Below are positions 11,577 through 21,839 of a DNA stretch of 64,000 nt, in pieces. The notes beneath the pieces are model-generated. The model saw only the letters and a list, made by a program, of their open reading frames with translations. It was not told the origin of the DNA and made no database searches. The stretch spans positions 2,212,501 to 2,276,500 of the forward strand of contig JAZGTH010000088.1 of NCBI GenBank assembly GCA_036877525.1, read 5' to 3'. Positions within the stretch are counted from its first letter, which is position 1. Each line of letters starts with the position of its first letter. The stretch is from Chromobotia macracanthus. Its lineage: Eukaryota > Chordata > Actinopteri > Cypriniformes > Botiidae. A program made the position numbers and the translations under genes.

Positions 11577-14500
11577 TCATACTCTGTTTGTATCTACAGC
11601 TGTCCCGTCTAAGTCCCGAATGTTCTGAACTTGCTCGAGCACCCAGTCGATTCTGGGTCTTTCCTGAGGGTTGGTCACCATGGTGGAGCTGAGGAGGGTC
11701 TGAAGCCCTTCAGAATAACTGTCAAAAACAGAAACAAATAAACACATGGAAATACATCCATTCAACAGGAACAATAACTATAAAGATAACTATAACTATA
11801 ACAATATCTATGTTGGCATTTACACCAATGAATGATCACGTGCAGCATTGTGCAAGCCCTGTATATACGAATGAATAACAAATATTTCAAAAACATTATT
11901 CTTAAGAAGTTACCTTTCAAAATAACTTTTTTAATGTTTTTGTTATTTAATGTAAAAGTTACGGAAACATTCTTACAACCTAAAATTGTTAGCTGGGTAA
12001 GCTCTGCTGTGAATTTTAGGTAGTCCAGGCTCTCCATGTACACAGAACATTTGTATGATGTTTCCTCAGGTCTCTGGTTTTGGATAAAGTGACTGTTTCA
12101 AAGAACACATGTAAATATATTGCAACCAGCTAACCCTGAAGACCCTGAAGGTTGAGAATATCTGAAGCTCACCTGCAAGGTTGTGGAATGGACACTGGAT
12201 TCTGAACGGCGAGAGCCACACTGTCACCCTTCTGAAAGATCAGGTCATAGGGTCCCTCAAGCATCATCATACAGTACAGAACACAACCTAGAGACTACAG
12301 CCAGACAAAACAACGAGCAGAACAGACAGAACAGAGTGAAACACACATAACACTGTGCAGCTTTGGGGGAGGGCATCGAAGAAAACAAAGACCACATTTA
12401 CTAACTTTACATTTTGTGACACACAAGAAATACAGTATCATTTACAGTTAATACAGTTCTGCAAATGATACTGAATTAATGTGTTTTAAATGACGCAATT
12501 ACTACATCCAGAGTACATAAAACTGAGTTCCTTTACAGGTCGCTAGTAACTTAATAAGAAACTATATTGTTTGTCAAACTGCAAGACCATAATCCATTAC
12601 TGCGACTCTGATGTGACGTGACAAATCAAAATGTCTTGATGTTTCTCATATGACAATTCTCACAGACACACAACAGCTAAAAAACACTAAAAAAAACACA
12701 TGAAAGATAGTTACCCAGATATCTGTTCTCTCATCTATGATACAGTGACTCTGCACATGAAACAGCTCTGGGGCTCTGTAGGAGATGGTGCACCTCTGAG
12801 CTGCCCAATCCTAAAACAGAACCACAAGTTTCAAGAACACGATTCACTGAACGTTTCGATTCACTGATTATAATTTTCAGAGTGCAGCTCTGACCTGGAT
12901 CATCATGGCTTCCCGGGACCCTTTGACTTCAATTCTGGCCCTGTTCATGGAGCCCAAATCCATTAAATAAGGGCAGTCATTCTCATCCAGTAAAACATTG
13001 GTTGGTTTCAGGTCTCTGTTTTCAAACATACAACATTCAAGTTAAAGCAATAAGAAACATGGCAACAAAAAAAAGACGACAACACTAAAATAATGCAGCA
13101 TGAAAACAGAATGTGTGTAAAATATTTTAGAGGTTTAATTTAATTTAAAATTAATATATCAGAATAAATTAACACTACATTAGCCCTGAAAGGTAAATGT
13201 ATATTATCATTATACATCACTAGATATTATTATTTTACTTGTGGAAACACATGTTGAACCTATAACCAGGTCTGCTTCTAATAATTACATTTACATTTGA
13301 CATTACATTTACATTTATACATTTGCAGATTCTTTAATCCAAAGCGACATTCAGATCAGACTTTTTCAGTATGTATGTTCCCTAGGAATCGAACCCACAA
13401 CCTTTGCACCACAGGAACATTTAGGCATTTACAAGAAAAACATGGCAAACAATAACAGCATTTGTGATGAAGCTGATCGCTGTATGGCAGCAGTACCTGT
13501 GTGCGTAGCCTTTGTCATGAATGGCTTTCAGGCCTTCACAGATTCCCTGAAGAATGTGTAAGATTCGACTCTCGGGCATAGAGCTTCCCTTGTCCCGCAG
13601 TTTCTCAAGAACAGACCAGACACTTCCCTTCTGCACAGGAAAAGATGCAACAAGTAAAAAATACTGCCACTGAATCACCTGTGAAAGACACTGTACAGCA
13701 AAAAGCTCCATACAAAACACTATAATAATACCATAGTACTTTTTTTGTAGGCTGATATATCATTTGTGAAGCAAAACGCTACCCCAGTACAACTGTGGCA
13801 TTTAGGACGTTTCATGGTACCACTATGGTTTCTTTAGGCATGCATCATAGTAGAATCATGTTGTTTTAGGTAGTGCCATTTTAGTACCATGTAATACATC
13901 AAAGCAGAACATGTTTATGATCTGATTCCAGCACTGTAACTCCACTCACACTGATGTATGGAAGCAGCAGCCAGGCCTCACACTTTCCTCCTCGCTCTGT
14001 GAAGGTGTGCGCGGTCAGGCTGAGGACGTTGGGGTGACTGAACAGCTGGTGCATCTCCACTTCCGTCTGAGCCTCCTTACGACCCTCGCGGTCATGACAA
14101 AGGATTCGCTTTAGAGCGTAGAAGCGGCCATCGTGTGTGCCCTCCACGAGGTCCACGTAGCTGAACCCACTACAGGAAGCAGAGAACCAGGTCGTGATGG
14201 AAGAACGCTCACACATAAACGAGTTTGTTCTATTCAATTCATCAACGCACTGATTGTACCAATGTTTTGCTATGTCTGTTTGAAACATAAAATTGCAGGG
14301 TATCACAAACTTACATTATTATATCATTATTACAGACTTCCTGTTGTGATTGAGGGTAAGATAAGGAGATCGTGTTGAACATTGATGCGCTACGTACTTG
14401 CTCAATAACTTTAATTAATATATTAGTTCTGTGTTCCTGTATAACCATGCTACATAAGAGCACAGAAAGTAGGGACGACATGATTCAGGGCTGAACGACA

Positions 14501-14606
14501 GATATGGTGATGGTTCTCACCCTTCTTCTAGTTTCTGGATGAAGTAATATCTCTTGTTGTCAATGGTGACGGCACTGCGAGAGCAGATACACAAAGCTTG
14601 TCCCAT
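11577..14606 (-). CDS. stk16: Serine/threonine kinase 16 (NAK family), complete, 7 coding exons
   Basis: Coding exons, minus strand 5' to 3': 14521-14606, 13950-14169, 13497-13630, 12895-13015, 12715-12810, 12173-12294, 11577-11718. All junctions are GT-AG and in phase, giving 921 nt and 306 residues (human STK16 is 305). The start MGQALCICSR keeps Gly2, Cys6 and Cys8, the known myristoylation/palmitoylation sites that place STK16 on Golgi and other membranes. Visible kinase motifs are: glycine loop LEEGGFSYV, catalytic lysine in FYALKRIL, HRDLKPTN, DLG in place of DFG (normal for STK16) and RAPELF. A strong acceptor (CCTCTTTTCAG) ends at 14643, so a 36-nt leader precedes the ATG in this exon and a non-coding exon probably lies in the CpG-rich DNA upstream. 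An in-frame ATG at 14715 would hide Gly2 and is rejected. The one oddity is Glu at the first glycine of the P-loop. Confidence 0.95.
11884..11997 (-). mobile_element. TACCCAGCTAAC inverted-repeat element, copy 4 (fragment)
   Basis: Only the right third of the element in reverse orientation remains, with CATTCTTACAACC and TAAAATTGTTAGCTGGG followed by TA. It sits in the last intron of stk16. Confidence 0.75.
13285..13410 (-). mobile_element. tRNA-type SINE with RNA polymerase III B box
   Basis: Read on the minus strand, it runs from a B-box-like GGGTTCGATTCC through ATACTGAAAAAG and TCGCTTTGGATTAAAG to repeated AAATGTAAATG. This is the structure of a fish SINE with a shared LINE tail. It lies in stk16 intron 3. 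The A box is not clear, so it is probably 5' truncated. Confidence 0.75.
14336..14425. mobile_element. Fragment of TTAAAGCTGCAAT-type MITE
   Basis: Contains GTTGTGATTGAGGGTAAGAT, GAGATCGTGTTGAACAT and TACTTGCTCAATAACT, matching the interior of the complete element at 51087-51363. The terminal repeats are missing. It is in stk16 intron 1. Confidence 0.55.
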
Positions 14607-14984
14607 CCTCTCTGGAGCATCGCTTACGAGAGCAACCAGGATCTGAAAAGAGGCACTGACCGCAACAGAGAAGTCATGATCGAATCTTCTTCTCACCTTC
14701 TTTCCACAGCAAACCACAACAACTCAAGACGTAATGAATCAACAAGACAAAACAGTCAACATGGGAGCCTGAAAAGTGACACAAAGCAGATTATACAGAT
14801 GGGATGGTAGAGTCACTGCAGTGAAATACTGTACCAATATGAAGTCACATCTGTGGTGCCAATAATGAAAACAAAGTGTGAAGGATTTCTTTGTTGTAAT
14901 GCGCCAACATTCATGATTTATTATTTACATACAAGCAAAAAAACATTTCTAGAAAACGGGAGTGTATATAATTCCCTCGGGAGA

Positions 14985-15600
14985 CCTGCGTTATGACGTC
15001 ATCGCTAACGCGTCAACCGGATTGGCTGCTCACTTCTTTCTCTATGACGCGCCTGTTGCGTTACGCGACAACGCGTGAGCCGCTATTAAACGTGGCGACT
15101 TTTCGCGGGGACGCGTCGCGTTAATTGACGCCTGGCCGCTTCACACGTCATTCGGCTGATTCAATTGCGGTTAACGTGGCACCTTTAGACATGCAGCCTG
15201 CGCTCCACATCCAGCAAACAAACCAGAGCGAATTCGGTTTAAAGCCCCAGAATGAAAACCGAGTCGGGACGCTTCGCATCGGTGATCGAGATGAGCGCAT
15301 CAATGTCGTTTCGGTTTTACGAGACTCGGTTTACCTTTACCGGTTGCTCTCTCTCTCTTTCTCTCTCTCCTCCGGTAAGATTCTTCCGCGTACACGATTG
15401 ACGTCACGGTGACGCAATCATATCCGTAGATTTAACCCACAATCGGGGCGGGTTCACTCCAAAAGAAGGTGGAGTCTCCGCGAGAAGGCGTGGCTTCCTC
15501 GGGACGCCACGCCCTCTCATATTTCTAACCATGGCCGCCCCTTTTTGGAGGCTCCGCCCACTTCTGCAGTTGACGCCCCGTTTACGAGACTTCAGCCCGC
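14985..15600. promoter_or_regulatory. CpG-rich promoter region of stk16
   Basis: CpG-dense DNA upstream of stk16 on the minus strand, in contrast to the CpG-poor flanks. It has consensus cAMP-response elements TGACGTCA at 14994-15001 and 15399-15406, a minus-strand CCAAT box (plus-strand ATTGGCT near 15021-15027), several ACGCGT words and a CT-rich stretch near 15349-15370. No TATA box is evident, as expected for a housekeeping kinase. The 5' non-coding exon of stk16 probably starts here. Confidence 0.65.
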
Positions 15601-15995
15601 AGCTGCATCTGCTTCAATTTGAACCAGCTAGATAAAGCAATCATATATAGACCATATAAATGTAAATATTAACTGTTAGCGACTGATTTTAATTGTGACC
15701 TTACTAATAGCATAAATTCTCACTTTTAAAGCACGTCCAATAAACCATTTTGAAATTAAGTGATTCGATTAGAATGTAATAATGCTTATGAATCCTATTA
15801 ATAAAAGTTATTTTAAAATGTTAGTGAGCTTTTTATGTAATGGTGGTCTACGATGTTAGATGGTAGTCTATGGTTTAACTGCCTATACTTCACCATGTGA
15901 ACAACACACTGAATGAAGCACAAGGAAACATAATTAAAATCTTTATTTTATTTGCTTTTCTGTCCAGATCTGGTAGAAAAAACACACTTTCCCTT
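15601..15995. other. Tubulin 3' region and spacer
   Basis: AT-rich sequence downstream of the alpha-tubulin stop. Two overlapping minus-strand AATAAA signals lie at 15942-15952, about 45 nt after the stop codon, implying a very short 3' untranslated region. Nothing else is recognised. Confidence 0.6.
15942..15952 (-). other. Poly(A) signals of alpha-tubulin
   Basis: Plus-strand TTTATTTTATT reads as two overlapping AATAAA hexamers on the minus strand, shortly after the tubulin TAA. Confidence 0.65.
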
Positions 15996-18900
15996 TTAGT
16001 ATTCTTCACCTTCCTCTTCTTCCTCATATGAATCGATGCCCACTTCTTCATAGTCCTTCTCCAGAGCTGCCATGTCTTCTCTGGCCTCAGAGAACTCGCC
16101 CTCTTCCATGCCCTCACCCACATACCAGTGAACAAAGGCTCTTTTGGCGTACATCAGGTCGAATTTGTGGTCCAGACGAGCCCAGGCCTCCGCGATGGCC
16201 GTGGTGTTGCTGAGCATGCACACTGCTCTCTGAACTTTGGCCAGATCTCCTCCAGGAACCACAGTTGGGGGCTGGTAGTTGATGCCCACCTTGAAGCCAG
16301 TGGGGCACCAGTCTACAAACTGGATGCTTCTCTTTGTCTTGATGGCCGCGATGGCCACGTTGACATCTTTTGGAACAACATCTCCTCTGTAGAGCAAACA
16401 GCAGGCCATGTATTTTCCGTGTCGGGGATCACACTTTACCATCTGGTTGCTGGGTTCGAAGCATGAGTTGGTGATCTCTGCTACGGAGAGCTGCTCGTGG
16501 TAGGCCTTCTCGGCGGAGATCACTGGGGCATACGTGGCCAGGGGGAAATGGATACGAGGGTAGGGCACCAGGTTGGTCTGGAACTCTGTCAGGTCGACGT
16601 TTAAGGCTCCGTCAAACCTCAGAGACGCGGTGATGGAGGAGACGATCTGACTGATGAGACGGTTGAGGTTGGTGTAGGACGGGCGTTCAATGTCCAGGTT
16701 TCTTTTGCAGATATCATAGATGGCTTCGTTGTCCACCATGAAGGCGCAGTCGGAGTGTTCCAGGGTGGTGTGGGTGGTCAGGATGGAGTTGTAGGGCTCC
16801 ACCACAGCTGTAGACACCTGAGGAGCAGGGTAGATGGCAAACTCCAGCTTGGATTTCTTTCCAAAGTCTACAGACAGACGCTCCATCAGAAGGGAGGTGA
16901 AACCTGAGCCTGTGCCTCCACCAAAACTGTGAAAGACCAGGAAACCCTGCAGTCCAGTACATTGATCAGCCTGTACAGAAGAAGTGATAAGACTCTTGTT
17001 ATCATCAAAGGCTTGAATTGTTGTGTTCTGTTTTCTTTGATCTTAATAATAAGTTAAAGACATGGTTCACCCCAAATTAAAAATTCTTCCATCAGGAACA
17101 TGAAGATATTTTGAGAAATGTCTCAGTGGTTTTGTGCCAATACAATGGAAATCAAAGGGGGCCACTGTTGTTTGGTTACCAACATACAAAATATCTTCTT
17201 TTTCTTCTTTTCTGTTCCTCAGAAGCAAACAAAGTTGTTCAGGTTTGGAAATACATCAGGGTGAGTACATGATGGAAGAATGTTCATTTTTGGGTGAACT
17301 ATCCCTTTAAGATATTGTAAATGTAACAAGTATTTCACAATACCAGTTTGCGGATGCGGTCCAGAACAGAGTCAATGATCTCTTTGCCAATAGTGTAGTG
17401 ACCGCGTGCGTAGTTATTTGCAGCGTCCTCTTTGCCTGAAATCAGCTGCTCGGGATGAAAGAGCTGACGATAGGTGCCTGTACGCACCTCATCTGAAATC
17501 ATAACATCAGAAAGATGCATCACACAAACGTTATAACAGACCGGTTGCCAATGCAAACATTTCCAAAACAAAAATATCCATTTTACAATATCACATTTTG
17601 AGTAAAACATAACTGATTTCAGGGTAATTAATAAATAAATTGAATAAACCATGAATTTAATAAATTGAATTTAAAATTGTTTAGTGACTTTTTCATGTTT
17701 GTTAGCTTTGTGCCCATCTAAATACACATTATATATAATAAACACATTTAAAATGTGTGTATTGATGGCTCATGTTGTCCGGAGGGGTGTATACAAATGT
17801 CTGCCCAATGAAATGCTCTGCACTGATGAAAATTGAAGGCTATTGGCTATTTCAAAACGAAGCTCTGTCCTTTTCCAAAAGAAAACACATTAGTTTGGAA
17901 ATGGAAATATTTACCAATGACTGTAGGTTCAAGGTCTACAAAGATGGCACGTGGTACGTATTTCCCGGCTCCAGTCTCACTGAAGAAGGTGGTGAAGGAG
18001 TCGTCGTGGCCACCCACGGGTTTGTTGCTGGGCATCTGACCGTCAGGCTGGATGCCGTGCTCCAGACAGTACAGCTCCCAGCAGGTGTTGCCCATCTGGA
18101 CACCAGCCTGACCCACATGGACAGAGATGCACTCACGCTGTAGAGACAGAGAAACAGATTATTAGTAACTGGGAAAGATAGCATGGAGTTGGAGTTTTCA
18201 GCATGTATGTTTTTAATTTCTTTTGTTATTGCCCAGCAGGGGGCAGATATGAACACATATGGATGTTAACAGAAGGTTGGTCTTCTGAATGTCACTCACA
18301 GGTGGCAGACGTCTGCAGCTGACTGGATAGAAAAGGTGCAGGTCAGATTATGCAAAGCCCTCTAACCTGTTTTTGTCTGCCGTCATGGGTTTGTACTTAT
18401 CTAGATAACAACCCTGAGACAACAAAGGCACTGCATTTGGCCCACAGTTTTAAATAATAAAGGACATTAAATACTTCACTTTGTTTGGAAAGGGAGTTTC
18501 CTAAAGACTGAACCATGAGGACAGTTTATAATGTGACACTTGCCATATATAGTACACAGCTGTACCTACTATCCAACAATTTTATGTTGAAAGAACATTT
18601 CCTTAACATTTCCATTAAGTAACAAAAACATTAAAAATATTATTGTTAATGTTCTTGGAACGTTTAACGTCCAGTTTTAGATGTTTTATTAACATTATTG
18701 CTTGAATATAACAATGTTATTTAAACTTTTTTTAAACGTTCTGCTAACAACTTAAGCATATGGTTTTTGATATGACATATAAAGTTAAAAAAGTTCTACT
18801 AATGTTACAGCCAGAATGTTTATTGATAAATTTGAGAGCACATTTAGAGAACGTAAGCCAATGTTCTAAGAACGTTAGCTGGTTAGCCTTCATAGCCTGA

Positions 18901-21706
18901 ACAATTTCCACGTTTCTCACACATCTCGCACATCTAAGAGACGTTAAAAGGCTGGAGGTGTTTACAACAAACCCGACAGGTTTTAATCAGAAGCTACTGC
19001 AAGCTGCACCCTAATGAGGAATCTCCAGCATGAGTCCCAAAAAAAGAGAGTGTTGCAATCCAGCAGAGGGAAAAAAAACTAAAGAAGTCATTATGGAAAA
19101 CACTCTCAAACCCTATGTTTAGTTTAAATTTACCCTGAAATTAAAACTAATTATATTTGAATAAATAATGTATCATTTATGTTTTTTGCATTACAGCAAT
19201 ATAAATAGAGGAGAGCGTGCTTGTTATGAAAACATTGTTTTCATCCCAATATAATTTCTGTTTGTTCTTCTGATTGTGGGCTGCAGTATCACCCACACGT
19301 TCATAAAACAGCTGCAGAAGTCTCATACTCTCAGTGGATATAATAAAACTGCTCTGTAATGATTCAGGATTGAGTTGAAATCTGTGCCTGAGCTCCAGAG
19401 ACATGCTCCACTTCAGCAACACTTCTGCTGAGAAACATCCAGACTCTGGATCTCCTGTGGGCATGACTCTTCCTCTGAATTCCCTTCTCTCGTGGGTGGG
19501 CTGCTATTTTTACCCCTCAATCACGTTCAGTGAATCAGTAGCAGAGAGGGGTGGTGGAGTAGATGGCAGTCATATGGGACTGCCTAGTTTGGGCATGGCA
19601 GCCAGGTTAGACATTATTTATGGGATGTTGTAAGTCTTTCTCCACTAGTAGTTCTTCTTTTTGATACCACAGTCACTAATTTCTCCATATACTACACACG
19701 GAACTTGTAATTTAAAGCCATCTAACTAAACTTACAGGCAATGACTAGCTATACACAAAATATAGCTACTAACCAGCAACGTGCCTAAAGTCACATCAAA
19801 ATCTGAAAACTAAATCAATCTGATAAACATTTTAAGTTACATCAGGCAGAAACAGTTCCTAAAAGGCACAAAGTAACTTATTAAATAGTGTAAAATCTCT
19901 AACTCTATGAGCTTTTAACTTTTAAGCAACTCTCTAAGATTCTTTCAAAATAGTTAAAACCGAAATATGCAGTACAGAGTTTTGCATTTATGGATATTTT
20001 CATTTGCAGAAGATGGTTTTCAGAGAAGAAAATGGTACTGTACTGGACATAATGGCAAAAAAAAGATTTTAAACGTCATTTATTTGGTAGATTCATATAC
20101 ATTCTCAGAACATTGGCTAATGTTCTCTTAAAGTTTTCTCGAAGTTATCATAAACCGTTCTTGCAGTAACATTAAATGTTGAATGTTTTTCGTACATTAT
20201 ATATCATATGTATCAAAAACCTTATTCTTCAGTTAGTTAATGTTTCTGTAGCGTTTCCATTTTTACAACCTAAAGTTCGCTGGGTTATTCTGTGTAATGA
20301 TTGAAATGTGACTTAGTGTTACAAAGTTTAAGCTGACTGTCCTGATATGACAGATACAAAAGCTGTTAATTTTTAACTCTGGCTACCAGCTTCACTCTCT
20401 GATTTGTGAAGCACATTATTTACATCTCATTTCCATTAAGAGAGGCAGTTTGCTCCAAAAATGGAGGCTGTAGATGACAATGAAATGATGACCATCAAAT
20501 GAAAGTGAAGACATCAGAGACATCAGAGCAAATAAAAGCCAGACAACACAACCCCTGGAGTGTGAAATGGGACGTTTCAAATGTGAGAACCATTCGTCCC
20601 AGGAAGTTAGCACGAACTCCTCCACGTGCTGCTCATGTGTTTTTCAGAGAAAACCAGTGTGGGGACCTTCTGCACACTTCTGCAGCTGTATACCCGGGGC
20701 TTGTTGGCACCGATTGAAATCGTGTTAAATAGTTTTTTTACTCGAAAGTTTGGAAGTCTGATATTGAATGAACAACATATAAATAGATGCAAACAATTGT
20801 AACCACATGCATTTAATGCATTTTAATGCATTATGCATTTAATCCCCAAAACATGCCCATGACCAACAAGTCAAGTCTTCAGTGGTTTCACCACAGGCCC
20901 TGCTGACAGGGAACATTCTCACAACGTTGGCTAACATTCAACGTTATCAAAAACCTTCCTACAGAAACGTTTGTACAACGTTTCGGCAACTTTATACATC
21001 ATATACAGCAAAAACGTTATTCTTTAGTTCTTGGTGATACGTTTTGGAAATGTTACAGAATTAGAAAAAATTAAATAACGTCTTATAACCAAGCAGTAAT
21101 GTTAATACAACGTCTACAAAGTGGACGCGTTGAACGTTTCTTAAACGTTGAAAATAACATTTATAAGACATTTCTTTTCCCGCGTAAATATCGGCCGCAG
21201 CTGAAGCGCTGCACGCACTTCCGGGTGAGAAACGCGGAAGTGAAACTCCCGCAGATTAAACAGCACGCACGGCTATATGCGACACCACGGCAAACGTTGT
21301 TTTTGGTACATTTGCGTTTTCTTTTCATTAAAATAATGTTCACAAAGTTTATTTACAACGTTTATAAGTGCGGAAGTGCGTCATCACAGTCGCATTTAAA
21401 ATGAGTCCACGACCCCGCCTCGCCGTATTGAACCCAGTACACACGACCCCGTTACGTATTACAGACATAAAACAACCTCGTTTTAAACGTGTCGTTTATT
21501 TATTACCACCACTGCACGGGTCTTTAATATAATATAAGATTTGCATTATATTACACTTTGTGGGTCTATTAATCGTGATCATAAGTCAATCAAAGTGGTT
21601 ACAGCTACAGTAAACACGGCGTAACTTCATGCGTCGTTACTCAACATGTTTACACGCAGGAAAGTCTTTTTGTTTCGGGTTTAACAGTGAAGGCTGTACT
21701 CACCAT
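15996..21706 (-). CDS. tuba4a: Alpha-tubulin, TUBA4A/TUBA8-like, complete
   Basis: Coding exons, minus strand: 21704-21706 (ATG only), 17915-18137 (223 nt), 17344-17492 (149 nt), 15996-16970 (975 nt). This is the canonical vertebrate alpha-tubulin layout, totalling 1350 nt and 449 residues. The product begins MRECISVHVGQAGVQMG, has the GGGTGSG GTP-binding loop, Lys40 (SNKPVGG, the luminal acetylation site), the catalytic Glu254 in the DLTEFQTNL segment, and an acidic tail ending SYEEEEEGEEY with an encoded terminal tyrosine. It polymerises with beta-tubulin into microtubules. The tail core VGIDSY matches TUBA4A. The interior has TUBA8-like residues too, so the symbol rests mainly on linkage to stk16. 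The coding exons are intact. The Lys40 loop differs from the usual SDKTIGGGDD. Intron 1 (about 3.6 kb) carries three TACCCAGCTAAC elements and intron 3 a MITE. Confidence 0.95.
17056..17310. mobile_element. MITE of the GGGATAGTTCACCC family
   Basis: Inverted ends GGTTCACCCCAAATTAAAAA on the left and TTTTTGGGTGAACTATCCC on the right, with GGTTTTGTGCCAATACAATG and TTTGGTTACCAACAT inside. It is related to 4489-4751. It lies in alpha-tubulin intron 3, between the 149-nt and 975-nt exons. Confidence 0.8.
18569..18882 (+). mobile_element. TACCCAGCTAAC inverted-repeat element, copy 5
   Basis: Forward orientation. ATCCAACAATTTTATGTTG at the left, CATTTCCATTAAGTAACAAA inside, and AGCCAATGTTCTAAGAACG then TTAGCTGG at the right. 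Located in alpha-tubulin intron 1. Confidence 0.85.
20100..20284 (-). mobile_element. TACCCAGCTAAC inverted-repeat element, copy 6 (shortened)
   Basis: Reverse orientation. ATTCTCAGAACATTGGCTAA at the left, GTTCTTGCAGTAACATT in the middle, and TTTACAACCTAAAGTTCGC then TGGG at the right. Located in alpha-tubulin intron 1. Confidence 0.8.
20900..21165 (-). mobile_element. TACCCAGCTAAC inverted-repeat element, copy 7 (3' truncated)
   Basis: Reverse orientation. CTGACAGGGAACATTCTC, ACAACGTTGGCTAACATTC and GTTATCAAAAACCTTCC are clear. The right end fades into a CpG-containing block at 21166-21420. Located in alpha-tubulin intron 1. Confidence 0.8.
21166..21420. promoter_or_regulatory. CpG-containing block with GGAAGTG (ETS-like) sites
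   Basis: A locally CpG-rich stretch inside alpha-tubulin intron 1. It has CACTTCCGG at about 21216-21224 and GCGGAAGTG at about 21235-21243 and 21370-21378, the last followed by a CRE-like GCGTCATCAC. It may be an intronic enhancer or a minor promoter. No transcript start can be shown from sequence. Confidence 0.35.
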
Positions 21707-21826
21707 TGTGCTTCAGTATAGGATGTTTGAGCAGAAAACTGGTTTGCAGAAGCGCTTCCCCTCTCACTGCGGACCTGCTATGCGGTGTGAGTGAGACAGT
21801 TTCACCGCTGCTGACGAGGGTTTGAC

Positions 21827-21832
21827 TTTATA
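21827..21832 (-). promoter_or_regulatory. TATA box of alpha-tubulin
   Basis: Minus-strand GGTATAAAGTC lies about 120 nt upstream of the ATG, preceded by GC-rich sequence. Transcription would start near 21800, giving a leader of roughly 95 nt. Confidence 0.65.
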
Positions 21833-21839
21833 CCTCCAG

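Noticed and set aside
14607..14717. N-terminal extension of stk16 from an upstream in-frame ATG at about 14715
   Set aside because: It would bury Gly2 of MGQALCICSR and so abolish the family's myristoylation site. A strong splice acceptor at 14643 also separates it from the coding exon.
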